Source: Pectinophora gossypiella (lineage: Eukaryota; Arthropoda; Insecta; Lepidoptera; Gelechiidae). Taken from it: a DNA stretch of 64,000 nucleotides. Of the stretch, positions 10,511-20,621 are shown piece by piece. Numbering within the stretch: the stretch's first letter is position 1; each line of letters begins with the position of its first letter. The notes beneath the pieces are model-generated. The model saw only the letters and a list, made by a program, of their open reading frames with translations. It made no database searches and had not been told where the DNA came from. Both the position numbers and the translations under genes were made by a program. The stretch covers positions 5,761,786 through 5,825,785 of the forward strand of contig NC_065424.1 in assembly GCF_024362695.1 (NCBI RefSeq). The letters are read 5' to 3'.

Positions 10511-10808
10511 AGGAGCTCGGTGGCGCAGCGGTAAACGCGCTCGGTCTGCGATTGTTGAAGTTAAGCAGCTTTCGCAAAGGCCGGTCATAGGATGGGTGAC
10601 CACAAAAAAAAGGTTTCATCTCGAGCTCCTCCGTGCTTCGGAAGGCACGTTAAGCCGTTGGTCCCGGCTGCATTAGCAGTCGTTAATAACCACCAATCCG
10701 CACTGGGCCCGCGTGGTGGTTTAAGGCCCGATCTCCCTATCCATCCATAGAGAAGGCCCGTGCCCCAGCAGTGGGGACGTTAATGGGCTGGTGATGATGA
10801 TGATGATG
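10511..10808 (+). mobile_element. 5S-rRNA-derived SINE (HaSE3-like), full length
   Basis: The head contains GTTAAGCAGC and AGGATGGGTGACCAC, which match the internal control region of 5S rRNA (box A, and box C GGATGGGTGACC). The body contains the core CGTGCTTCGGAAGGCACG shared with the tRNA-headed SINEs of this window, and the 3' end is (GAT)n. It is flanked by an 11-bp duplication TATTGTCTCYG (10500-10510 and 10809-10819). It sits in the (ATTGT)n tail of a LINE, so it is younger than that LINE copy. Confidence 0.9.
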
Positions 10809-10867
10809 TATTGTCTCCGCCCCGCACCAATTCGTATCAAGCGCCTATCTCACCCCCTCTGGAATCT

Positions 10868-11035
10868 TAACCTTACAATACAATACAAATATACTTTATT
10901 GAACTAAAAACAAAAGGAAATATTTAAAAAAGACTCTTAACTACATGGCAAATGGCGGCCTTATCGCTTAAAGCGATTTCTTCCAGACGAGAAAAGGCGA
11001 GGAAATATGTAAAAAATAATCGTATAATATGGTAT
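10868..11035 (-). mobile_element. LINE family K 3' end
   Basis: A minus-strand copy starting with (CAATA)n, then the ATGGCAAATGGCGGCCTTAT block and AAAGCGATTTCTTCCAG. It stops at the terminus of TIR family E. Confidence 0.75.
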
Positions 11036-11068
11036 ACAGGGTGTTAGTGACATCGTAACGAAAAAAAA

Positions 11069-11811
11069 AATGGAACGCCTATTTTATTGTACTAAAAACG
11101 ATGGTGGGTGTTTTTCTTGTCGCAAATGTTTAATTAAGATTTTCAATTTTTACTGTGCCGCAATGTAAGTCGAACAACGCGCCACACAGACGCTAAACTT
11201 ACGCGCGGCTACGTTACGCGTGTGAGATACGATGTTGATATCTAGGTAGGAGTTTTCATTCTCTTGTATTTAGATGCTTAGTAGTGGTTCAACGTTTAAA
11301 AATGTTGTTTGTTGAAGTAGAACACCTACTGCCACGATTTTTCACGCACGGTACCTACCTACCAGTTATTAAAACGTTCCTAACTTATTAACAATAAAAA
11401 CCCTACTCTTGCCTTACCTTAATTGTTATTCCTTCGGATGAAGTACCTAGGTAGGTACCCTAGAACATGTCACGTCACGTAGGTATGCAACATCGCGTTT
11501 CCTCCGCGGTAGGTAGGTATCACACGCACTCACAAACACAACACCTTGCTCTTTAATAAACATCAACAATCTTCCATACTTTTGCGCAGTAAATGGTCTA
11601 TGATCTATCATCATAGTCGACACTACTCATTTACAGAATGAAACAAACACTCACAAACACGAAAAAAATATCCTCGAAAAACATCACGCGATTCGGGTCA
11701 AGCTTAGTATTCGACTGAGCGGAAGCGCGCGGCGGCGTTAGCGCAAAGCATCAAAGGCGCCGACTAAGGGCGCCGACGACGCACCGGCCGCGGCCGCGTC
11801 GAGCCGACGAC
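11069..11811. other. Unassigned, GC-rich towards the right
   Basis: 11725-11810 has several GGCGCCGAC units, leading into a (GA)n run. CACGTCACGTAGGTA and GTAGGTAGGTAT at 11470-11520 are short repeats. No exon is evident. Confidence 0.45.
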
Positions 11812-11819
11812 TAGAGAGA

Positions 11820-12200
11820 GAGAGAGAAGTATGTTTATGGTGCAAGTGACAGAGAAAGAAATAGTATCTGTTCGTATGCCTACTTTATTGGCGAGCGTTG
11901 CCCTTGACCCGTGCGCCGGCTATTCACCTGCGCATAGCTGAAGTTGTAGATACGTTATTATTATTATTGATGACATTGATAAAATTTAATAATTAGTAAT
12001 TTTTATTTGTTTATTTTAAATGTGCGTTCTATGCAGCTTAAAACACAATATGGGACTGAAAAAAATCTATTATTTTTATGAATTTGGCGACAGGAAACTT
12101 CACTTGATACCTATCAACTCAAAGAAATACCTAGTATCTGTTCGTAATGCCTACTTTATTGGCGCGCGTTGCCCTTGATCCGTGGGGCTATTCACGTCCG
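11820..12200. repeat. Repeat P with family E arm
   Basis: GACAGAGAAAGAAATAGTAT, TCGTATGCCTACTTTATTGG and GCGTTGCCCTTGACCCGTG blocks occur at 11860-11920 and again at 12125-12185. Between them is a partial family E arm (GGAAACTTCACTTGATACC). A (GA)n run starts at 11812. Confidence 0.6.
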
Positions 12201-12284
12201 AGTATCCATCAAGACAGATCAAACAAGCCCTAACTCGGAGGTCTTGCGTCCCAGGATCCTTTAATTATGTCTTAGAACCTTCTT

Positions 12285-12510
12285 GGCCTATGTGGTCCAG
12301 TGGTTGAGCGATGGGATGCGGAGGGTCCGGGTTCGTATTCCGGTGGGGACATATCACAAAAATCTGTTTATAAGGCCTTTGGTTGGGACGTTACAGGCTG
12401 ATCACCTGATTGTCCGAAAGTAAAATGATCCGTGCTTCGGAAGGTACGTTAAGTCGTTGCTCCCGTCTACTAGGTACTTATGTAAGCACGTAGCCGTTAC
12501 ATGAATATTG
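12285..12510 (+). mobile_element. tRNA-derived SINE type B, 3'-truncated
   Basis: Head GGTCCAGTGGTTGAGCGATG, B-box region GGGTTCGTATTCC and core are present; sequence similarity ends after GCCGTTACATGA, so the GAA-tailed end is lost. Confidence 0.8.
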
Positions 12511-13208
12511 TACACAGAACAGGATAGGTTTAATTAGTTCTTTACTGATGATTTAACAATGAGATTTAAAACTACGAATAACTTAGTACTTAGTACCTCG
12601 GTACGGTACCAACATGTAACAAGAAAAATAAGATCACTCCACTCGGACAATTTTTTTCTTTGAACATGCCGACATTGCCTACGCGGCGGAGTTGCCGAAC
12701 TATCGATAGGTAGATTATCAATTGTTGAACTTGAAAATTGTCTAAACTATCGAAAGTAGTGATAGTACATTTAGATCGATACTAGCGATAGTACCGATAG
12801 GTCTTGCTTTGTAACAATAATGGGTATTGATCTAAAAGATTTATTTATTTTCGATTTTTGTGTAGCGAGGTTTTGCGTAGGTACTTACATACTAAGTTGG
12901 TGGATGGTTGACATAGTAGGTAACTAATTACCTAATCTGTGGTGGTTGTGTTAGTTGGTTGTTAGTTATTCTAATGACAACAAAGAATACAATTATTTAC
13001 TGTTTCAACTGTTTTAGGTAGATAATGGCCCTGATTCCTATGAGTAAATGAATGAATAACCCGGTCGAATCAAAAAGGTATCTCGCTGGTAACTTAATTC
13101 TGTCGGTTGTTTTAGATTTCTGCTTAAAATTGACGTGTATTCCATAAATTTTATGCCTGTTGATTATCCGTCCATTTAAGAATAAGAATAAAATAAATTT
13201 ATAATTTA
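12511..13208. other. Left flank of the LTR element, with TATCGATAG cluster
   Basis: Between 12705 and 12800, CTATCGATAGG, ACTATCGAAAG, GATCGATAC and GCGATAGTACCGATAG crowd together, similar to DREF-type TATCGATA sites. Repeat W (GAATAACCCGGTCGAATC) lies at about 13045-13180. Confidence 0.45.
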
Positions 13209-13212
13209 CGAT

Positions 13213-13860
13213 TAAAAGCAAGGCCAGGATGATGATGGAAACGTCCAAGTACTTTGTTTAATACAATTTATTCTTCCGTGTTCATAACAAATAAACTTAT
13301 GCATCTATTCTTGTTTTTCTCTTTTTCGCCATCTTTCATCTCCTCCCCGCGCCGTCCTCCCGCTCGCTTCCCCCTTCCATCCCCCTTCACATATCACTTC
13401 CTTTACAATCATTTAGTTATTTTATATAGTTTTATACGTTTTAATAATCTTAAGTTAATTGTATATCAATGCAGTTTTAATTATGAATTTTAGCATGACA
13501 TTTATATTTATTTATCTATTTATCTTTACGGAATTAAACTTATTAGTATCATATGCAATATACCAGTACCTAATGGTTTGGGTCTGCAAGACAGACAACT
13601 TGCAGATACAAACCATCATCACATAATATTATTTACTGTTTTAATCTTATAATTTCTTAAGTTGAATGTTATCAAATTATATTAATATTTATGTATTTAA
13701 TTATGTCGTTTCCATATATCAATACTCGTGAATCAATAATTATTAGTATGTTCTAAAACAATGCCTGCCAGTTAGACAACATGCAAATACTAACTGTCTG
13801 TTTCTATAAACAATCAAAGAACTAATCATGATGTAGTCCAAGCTGTAATTAATTCTAACA
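13213..13860 (-). repeat. 3' LTR of the Ty3/Gypsy element
   Basis: This is the second 648-bp copy, offset exactly 6761 bp from the 5' LTR. TATA-like sequence at 13420-13436 and AATAAA at about 13267-13272 are in the same relative places. The right border is defined by divergence after TTCTAACA; the left border by divergence before TAAAAGC next to the CGAT duplication. Confidence 0.93.
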
Positions 13861-13875
13861 TTCGGCCTTCCTGAT
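13861..13875 (-). other. Polypurine tract (plus-strand primer)
   Basis: In element sense the bases before the 3' LTR read CAGGAAGGCCGAA and then TGTTAG. This is the expected location of the polypurine tract, although it is short and broken by two C residues. Confidence 0.5.
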
Positions 13876-14299
13876 AATACTAGTTTGTCCTCAAACTTAT
13901 TACAAACTTATTAATTTTCATATCAACCATGGCCCTATTTTCTAAATTACTGAAACTAAAGTATAAATATATTTTTAAAGCATGGTTTAGATATCACATG
14001 TTTAGAGATCAAATAAGTAAATACTAATTTAACATTATTTATAAATTATGCTTGGAATGAAATACTTCTCTAAAATATAGCAGAAACCAAATAAATAAGC
14101 AAAACTATTTACTAAATTTAACTTATTGTCAAAAATAACTACTTACTATTCAATGTTTAAAGCAAAATGTTAAGTATATACCAGTCTGTGATCAAATCAC
14201 TCATTTACCTACATTTTGTAGTACTAATTTACTGAGATACTATTAAGTTAATTATACTATATACCCTGTTAAAACATACATTCATATATATATTAAACA

Positions 14300-14436
14300 C
14301 ATTCACCTGGAACGTCTTCAGATGATGTGAATCATTAATCACCGGTACTTCTTTCAAGTAACAAAAAAAAGGCACATTCTTATTTTTTTTAAACACATCA
14401 TCTGGAACTTCTTCAGATGATGTGAATCATTACCTC
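14300..14436 (-). repeat. Paired ~35-bp direct repeats in the 3' untranslated region
   Basis: Two near-identical units at about 14303-14340 and 14398-14435, both containing CTTCAGATGATGTGAATCAT, lie between the gag-pol stop and the 3' LTR. Each is self-complementary around ATGATGTGAATCAT. Function is unknown; they may be a structured RNA signal or a local duplication. Confidence 0.6.
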
Positions 14437-14503
14437 TAATTCTCTTTACATTATCCTTAGTTGTTAGTCATATCTACATTAGTGAAAATATAATTAAGCC
14501 AAA

Positions 14504-17500
14504 TCACTCCTGATCACTATCAGAACTTTCAGAGTTATCAAGCATGCCTATCCATGGTTGAATTTGATCAACTGCCCATACATTACAATATCTTTTCTTA
14601 CCTAAATCAGAACCAGGTATACTGGAAACTTCATACCTGTCGTTATCTAATATTTTAGTTATCCGATATGGACCTGAAAATACAGGTAATAACTTTTTAC
14701 TTTGACCTTCATTAGTATTAATTTGCTTTTTTATTTTAACCAAATCACCTTTTGAATAAACTTTTGGACTTTTTCTGTGTTTGTCAAAACGAATCTTCTG
14801 TTGCATTTGATCCTTTTCTACATGACGGTTTACCTCTGACCTAATAACATTTATGTCTTCTGATGGACGTGTTGTCGTGAAAATGTCACTGAACATGTTT
14901 TCGTCACTATGTATAAAGGATCTGCCAAACAATACTTCAGATGGGGTTTTACCAATTCCCTTATTAAGTGTATTGTTTAATCCCCATTGAATTTTGCCAA
15001 GTTCTTTATCCCAATTAGTCTCACCCATCTTTTCCACATAAGCGCCTAAAGAGCCTAATACCGTGCGATTATAACGCTCCACTTGACCATTTGCTCTAGG
15101 TGAAGCAACAGCATTTAATACATGCTTTATATGAGCTTTCTCACAAAACTGCTGAAATTCCTTAGATGTGAAACTCGAGCCTCGATCTGATATTATCCTT
15201 TTAGGAAACCCAAACGTGGAAAATACGTCTGTCAGTGTTTTAATAGTGGGTGTAGACTTTAGGTTTCTAAGAGGCTTTAGAAAACAAAATTTTGTAAAAC
15301 CATCAACAATTAAAAGTAAATACATGTTACCCTGTTTGCTTCTCACAAAGGGGCCCAGGTGGTCAATATGCACTGTATGAAAGGGACTATCTATTTTAGG
15401 TATTGGATGTAAATAGCCCTCTTTTTTTCCAGAAGAATCTTTACCACAAGCACAACTGATACATGACTTTACATACTTAGTTACAAACTTTTTCATTTTA
15501 GGAAACCAAAAATCCTTTTTTATTTTAGCCAATGTTTTTTCTGCAGAGAAGTGACCTATCTCATCGTGGTTTTGGCGACATATATGCCACCTGGCCCCCT
15601 TTGGCACCACCCATTTCAATTCGTTTTCTCCCACTTTACGAAATAGCTTATTACTTTTTATTACAAAATTTTGTTTGATATCCACTACCTTACTGTATCT
15701 TTGGTCTTCAAGAACCTCTCGAATATGACTTAATTTGGGATCAGAAATTTGTAAGCTCTGTAACCAGTCTTCCTGCGTGATACTTAAAATTCGCGACGCG
15801 TCAGGCTCAAGATCATGAGAACTAGCTGCTATGGGATTGCGACTAAGCGCATCTACATGTGTCATACTATGGTTTGGTCGATATACTATATTACAATCAT
15901 ACTCCTGCAGAGTGAGCCACCAACGTGCTATTCTAGGTAAGATGTCCCTTTTTGAAAACGTTGCCCGCAACGCATTGCAATCAGTCACGATAGTAAATTG
16001 TGTACCTAGAAGGTACACTCTAAACCTATTCAGTGACGTAACCACGGCTAAAGTTTCTAAATCATAAGCATGAAATTTTTGTTCGTCAATTGTAGTTTTC
16101 CTACTATAATAAGCTACGGGTTTTAGAGGTGCCCCTTGCGTTTCTCTTTGTAAAAGTATGCCAGCTAAACCAATTTTGGATGCATCTGTATGCAATTCTG
16201 TAATATAAATAGGGTTATATAAAGCAAGTATTGGTCTCTCCACTAGTTTTTGTTTCAACGTTTCGAATGCTAATTGTTCTTCGTCATTCCATTTCCACGG
16301 AAGATCCTTTTTTGTTAAGTCAGTTAAAGGTCGGGCTATGATTGAAAAATTATTGATGAATTTTCGAAAATAGCTGGCTAAGCCAATGAATTGTCTGACC
16401 TCATGAACGTTTTTTGGAGGAGGGAATTCTTGAACTGCTGTTATTTTTCCTTTACCGGGCCTCACACCCTCAACGTCGATTTCAAAGCCTAAATATTCGA
16501 TACTTGTACGAAAAAAATGACATTTATCAAGGTTTAAAGTTAGATTAGCTCGCTTTAACAGCTCAAAAGTTCTTTGCAGTTTAAGAAGTCCCTCATCAAA
16601 GGTTTTAGAAGATATGATCAAATCGTCCATGTAAGCCAATGCCGGTTTGTCGCGTTGGCTTTGTGAATTAGCATGAGGAATTTTCAAATTTAGAGCTCTA
16701 GTTATGGTTCTTTGAAAGATGGATGGAGCATTGACTAAACCGAAAGGCATTCTTTTAAATTGGTACAGCCCATTTGGCGTTATAAAAGCAGTCAAATATC
16801 GGCAATCCGGTTTTATTGGTATTTGGTAATATCCACTCGTTAAATCTAAAGTTGTAAAATATTTACTGTTATTTAATTGATCTATTTGATCTTCAATTCG
16901 GGGTAATGGAAAATGGTCTTTAATAGTTCGACTATTTAGAGCTCTGTAATCCACACAAAGACGGTGACCACCGGTCTTCTTGGTTACCAACAAAATGGGG
17001 CTTGCATATGGTGACACTGACTCTTCTACAATATCATTATCTAATAATTCATCAACCATATTTTGTACTATTTCTTTTTCTTTATAACTTAGTCTGTAGG
17101 GTCTATACACTACCGATGTTTTGTCATTTAATTGTATTTCCATTTCCGTTAGATTTGTGCATCCTAACTCTGAGAGCTTTTGAGCAAAAGTTCCTCGATA
17201 AGTTTTTATCAAGTTGTAAACTTGTTCAGATTCGTTAGAAGTTAGTTGTTTATTTATGTCTACACTAGCTTTATCTATGGGTTCATAGTTCGATTCAATT
17301 TTAAAACAATTTAAAACAGTATCTTTCTGATCCGTTACATTCAGCTTCTGCGCCCTTGCTATCAGCATGTTACTTTTCAAATGTAATAGACTAGATGGTG
17401 TCACTATCACAACAGAAGTTTTGCCATCTTTAACCTTATATACACCTTCCTGAATCCAATATTCTGTTCCTACTAGGCAACGATAACTATTCTGAATGAA

Positions 17501-19294
17501 AATTTCTCCATTAATCATATCTTGCGTATAGCACGTAACTGCGCCCGTTTTATCTATTGTCACATCCGTAGTATTATATATTTTAATTACATTACTTATT
17601 TCAGGTTCTAGCTCTGTCAACTCAGTGGGTGTACGATCAATAATATCAAGAGAGTTATGCGTTTTTATGACCAAAATGTTTGACATCTCCGTAAAATTCT
17701 GTCCAATAAGTATAGGCACATGCAGCTGTTCAGTTGAAACAACAAACGCTTCAATAGGTGCTTCTACAGATCCCATTTTTAATATAAAAGTAGTCCGGCC
17801 TATAGGCATTATCTGTGTCTCACCTACCCCTTTAATAATCGGGATATCATTGTCAACAATCTTTAAACCATACTTACTTACAATGTCATTTCGTACCAGC
17901 GAACAATCGCTACCAAAATCTATAAAACATGAAATGTTCTCCCGATTATCATTTATATAAGCAATTTTATAAAATTTTGAATTTAGTAATGGAGTGGAAG
18001 CTTCGGCGGCTAGAATGCGCTTGTCAGTATTGATTTTAGTTTTATTTTTTGTTTTTAAATAACAATCCTCACTTTTGTGACCCCATTTTTGACAAGTATC
18101 GCATTTAATTGATGGCTGAGGGCACTGTTGAATTTTGTGACCACCTTGCTTACAGTTATAACAAACACCAGCCCTACATTGTTTAGCATAATGTCCCGGT
18201 TTTTTACAAGTATTACAAATTATTTGCCTATCTACATATTGAAAATTTTGTTTTGTTTTATAAATCTTATCACTTTGTTCTCTACATATATCTTTTAAAA
18301 ATCCAAGCAAGTCCTCTGGATGCGTAAAACGTGCGGAAGCCGCACTAGCTTTTATTGTCCTATCATCAAGTCCGTGAATAATACAATCTACAGCTCTCTT
18401 ATTAGTTATCTCACAAGCATTCAATAGCACCATTTTATCATAATAATATTCATCAAATGTTTCGTTTGGCTTATGACGTCTCTCTAACATGTCTGACAAT
18501 AGAACACCATAGTTTGTTTCTGAAGGAAAAACTCGTTTAAGACACTGTTCCCATTCAGTCCAAGAACGATTTATAGTTTGTAATCCCTCATACCATTTTT
18601 TCGCGTGACCTACCAATCGTGGTAATGCAAAATGTGAAGTTTGTTGTTCAGACCAACTATAAATTTTAGCACACTCATTAACTTTAGCGATCCAATTATC
18701 AATCCTATGATTCTTTACTGTAGGATCAAACTCTGGTATCATATTTTTATCAAAATTCAACTTATGGGATTGATCTGGCTTAACGGTATTACTAACAAAG
18801 TCTAATAAATCCTTAATATTAAAGTTAGCGTTCAAGTTATGCAAATTAGATTTACCAAAATCTTTAAATTTAGAATTTAAGTCCCTGGTGTGTGTTGGTG
18901 TCTTGCTGTTTCGCCCAGATCTACGATGGCTCGAACGGCTGCGTCCTGGAGTGTCCCTTTGGCTTCTACTGCGCCTACGAGGTACCGAAGGGCTGTGATG
19001 ACGTAACCCGCTCTGGTATCTTGACATACTGCGATGAGAAAAGTCGCGATGTACCGAAGCTCGGGGTGGAGAGCGGCTCGATGGAGTCCTTAGTCTTCTG
19101 GCACTAACTCGTTCTATGATGGTCGCTGGTAGAATCGGGCTGCGGCTGCGTGAGGCTCGGCTTGGTCTTCCACGACTGCACCGTGCACGGCTCCTTTGAT
19201 TGCTCCTGCGGCATCTGTCTCTGCTCCGATCACGACTGCGAGAGGGTCGTTGTTCCTCACCAACTCCACCAGACTCCATCCGGTTATCATTCAT
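14504..19294 (-). CDS. Gag-Pol polyprotein of Ty3/Gypsy retrotransposon
   Basis: A single 1596-residue ORF encodes the capsid and all enzymes for copying the element through RNA. In order: an Arg/Ser-rich N-terminus (about residues 15-135); a gag capsid-like region (about 180-330); three CCHC zinc knuckles (about 360-411); a retropepsin motif with Asp459 in D-F-G-S context instead of the usual D-T/S-G; reverse transcriptase with YMDD at about 888-891; RNase H with the TDAS motif (Asp about 1037); integrase with an HHCC zinc-binding site (His1243, His1248, Cys1278, Cys1281), catalytic Asp1311, Asp1370 and Glu1406 with D-35-E spacing, and a GPY/F module near 1541. Gag and Pol are fused with no frameshift, so the Gag:Pol ratio must be set otherwise. 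All key residues except the protease variant are present. The ATG at 19294 is the first of the frame, about 680 bp inside the 5' LTR. Confidence 0.96.
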   Translation of the reverse strand: MNDNRMESGGVGEEQRPSRSRDRSRDRCRRSNQRSRARCSRGRPSRASRSRSPILPATIIERVSARRLRTPSSRSPPRASVHRDFSHRSMSRYQSGLRHHSPSVPRRRSRSQRDTPGRSRSSHRRSGRNSKTPTHTRDLNSKFKDFGKSNLHNLNANFNIKDLLDFVSNTVKPDQSHKLNFDKNMIPEFDPTVKNHRIDNWIAKVNECAKIYSWSEQQTSHFALPRLVGHAKKWYEGLQTINRSWTEWEQCLKRVFPSETNYGVLLSDMLERRHKPNETFDEYYYDKMVLLNACEITNKRAVDCIIHGLDDRTIKASAASARFTHPEDLLGFLKDICREQSDKIYKTKQNFQYVDRQIICNTCKKPGHYAKQCRAGVCYNCKQGGHKIQQCPQPSIKCDTCQKWGHKSEDCYLKTKNKTKINTDKRILAAEASTPLLNSKFYKIAYINDNRENISCFIDFGSDCSLVRNDIVSKYGLKIVDNDIPIIKGVGETQIMPIGRTTFILKMGSVEAPIEAFVVSTEQLHVPILIGQNFTEMSNILVIKTHNSLDIIDRTPTELTELEPEISNVIKIYNTTDVTIDKTGAVTCYTQDMINGEIFIQNSYRCLVGTEYWIQEGVYKVKDGKTSVVIVTPSSLLHLKSNMLIARAQKLNVTDQKDTVLNCFKIESNYEPIDKASVDINKQLTSNESEQVYNLIKTYRGTFAQKLSELGCTNLTEMEIQLNDKTSVVYRPYRLSYKEKEIVQNMVDELLDNDIVEESVSPYASPILLVTKKTGGHRLCVDYRALNSRTIKDHFPLPRIEDQIDQLNNSKYFTTLDLTSGYYQIPIKPDCRYLTAFITPNGLYQFKRMPFGLVNAPSIFQRTITRALNLKIPHANSQSQRDKPALAYMDDLIISSKTFDEGLLKLQRTFELLKRANLTLNLDKCHFFRTSIEYLGFEIDVEGVRPGKGKITAVQEFPPPKNVHEVRQFIGLASYFRKFINNFSIIARPLTDLTKKDLPWKWNDEEQLAFETLKQKLVERPILALYNPIYITELHTDASKIGLAGILLQRETQGAPLKPVAYYSRKTTIDEQKFHAYDLETLAVVTSLNRFRVYLLGTQFTIVTDCNALRATFSKRDILPRIARWWLTLQEYDCNIVYRPNHSMTHVDALSRNPIAASSHDLEPDASRILSITQEDWLQSLQISDPKLSHIREVLEDQRYSKVVDIKQNFVIKSNKLFRKVGENELKWVVPKGARWHICRQNHDEIGHFSAEKTLAKIKKDFWFPKMKKFVTKYVKSCISCACGKDSSGKKEGYLHPIPKIDSPFHTVHIDHLGPFVRSKQGNMYLLLIVDGFTKFCFLKPLRNLKSTPTIKTLTDVFSTFGFPKRIISDRGSSFTSKEFQQFCEKAHIKHVLNAVASPRANGQVERYNRTVLGSLGAYVEKMGETNWDKELGKIQWGLNNTLNKGIGKTPSEVLFGRSFIHSDENMFSDIFTTTRPSEDINVIRSEVNRHVEKDQMQQKIRFDKHRKSPKVYSKGDLVKIKKQINTNEGQSKKLLPVFSGPYRITKILDNDRYEVSSIPGSDLGKKRYCNVWAVDQIQPWIGMLDNSESSDSDQE

Positions 19295-19952
19295 GTCTGG
19301 AATGTTAAAATTAGCGGATATGAATTGTTCATTTAAGTTTTCTAAATGTTTACTAAACGCAAATACCTACTGCTGATAATATCTGTTTAATATTAAGTAA
19401 AATCTACGAAACTAAGTGTTTAAATTTTTATGCATACCTACTCTGATTAAATATAGCTCATAAAGTAGGTACCTACTCACAAATTAAGAACTATTATTTT
19501 GTAATTTCATAAAAATATAGGGGCAAGTAAAAGAAAACTATAGCTAGGTAAGTACCTGGACTGCTTTTTACTTGATATTTGTTCTTTGTAAATTACTTAT
19601 ATGATACCCAATAGCTGACTGGGTACTCATATACCACAACAATGTTACCATTCATTACAAACACCGACTAACAATGTCAATTTCATTACTATACAATGCA
19701 AACTCCTTAACGCTTAGAAGAATGTCGGACATTATTTACCTTGTCACATAACCTTATCAATTACGCTGTAATCTTATAAATTTCTGATAATCGACTTAAT
19801 ATTATGAATTCGTTTACAATAAAAACTAAATTATGTATATAATCGCAGTCTACTGTTGTGGGCCGGCAAGTTTAAAACCCAAACAACGCTTTTACCGAGA
19901 GAAAAAAAAAACCGGCATTTTTTTATTGATAAATAAAACTTCGTACCTGTGT

Positions 19953-19973
19953 GATTCATAATCCAACTTCTGA
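19953..19973 (-). other. Primer-binding site, tRNA-Leu type
   Basis: In element sense the sequence directly after the 5' LTR starts TCAGAAGTTGGATTATGAA. Insect tRNA-Leu 3' ends have the complement of TCAGAAGTGGGATTTGAA starting five bases inside the CCA terminus. The match is near perfect and starts flush with the LTR end, as described for Mdg3/Micropia-type elements, whose primer pairs internally rather than at CCA. The tRNA sequence comes from memory and should be checked. Confidence 0.7.
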
Positions 19974-20621
19974 TAAAAGCAAGGCCAGGATGATGATGGA
20001 AACGTCCAAGTACTTTGTTTAATACAATTTATTCTTCCGTGTTCATAACAAATAAACTTATGCATCTATTCTTGTTTTTCTCTTTTTCGCCATCTTTCAT
20101 CTCCTCCCCGCGCCGTCCTCCCGCTCGCTTCCCCCTTCCATCCCCCTTCACATATCACTTCCTTTACAATCATTTAGTTATTTTATATAGTTTTATACGT
20201 TTTAATAATCTTAAGTTAATTGTATATCAATGCAGTTTTAATTATGAATTTTAGCATGACATTTATATTTATTTATCTATTTATCTTTACGGAATTAAAC
20301 TTATTAGTATCATATGCAATATACCAGTACCTAATGGTTTGGGTCTGCAAGACAGACAACTTGCAGATACAAACCATCATCACATAATATTATTTACTGT
20401 TTTAATCTTATAATTTCTTAAGTTGAATGTTATCAAATTATATTAATATTTATGTATTTAATTATGTCGTTTCCATATATCAATACTCGTGAATCAATAA
20501 TTATTAGTATGTTCTAAAACAATGCCTGCCAGTTAGACAACATGCAAATACTAACTGTCTGTTTCTATAAACAATCAAAGAACTAATCATGATGTAGTCC
20601 AAGCTGTAATTAATTCTAACA
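19974..20621 (-). repeat. 5' LTR of the Ty3/Gypsy element
   Basis: In element sense the LTR begins TGTTAGAATT at 20621 and ends GCTTTTA at 19974. It matches the other LTR base for base by eye. A TATA-like stretch lies at about 20181-20197 and an AATAAA signal at about 20028-20033, in the order expected for a promoter and polyadenylation site. The LTR also contains two imperfect hairpins with internal TTGCAGAT and TGCAAATA motifs. The 79-codon plus-strand ORF within it has no independent support. Confidence 0.93.

Larger units (their letters stand above)
13213..20621 (-). mobile_element. Complete Ty3/Gypsy LTR retrotransposon
   Basis: This is a complete LTR retrotransposon read from right to left: 5' LTR 19974-20621, primer site next to 19973, leader, single gag-pol ORF 14504-19294, polypurine stretch near 13861-13875, 3' LTR 13213-13860. 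CGAT lies just outside both ends (13209-13212 and 20622-20625), which fits a 4-bp target-site duplication. The LTRs have the same length and I found no difference by eye, and the long ORF is unbroken, so the insertion is inferred to be very young. There is no envelope ORF. The internal-tRNA-Leu primer site and gene order suggest the Mdg3/Micropia group of Metaviridae; lineage is inference. Confidence 0.95.

Noticed and set aside
13254..13493. 79-codon ORF, identical to one at 20015-20254
   Set aside because: It lies in the LTR on the strand opposite to the element and is duplicated only because the LTR is.
14504..19294. Several plus-strand ORFs inside gag-pol
   Set aside because: They are antisense shadows of the long minus-strand frame.
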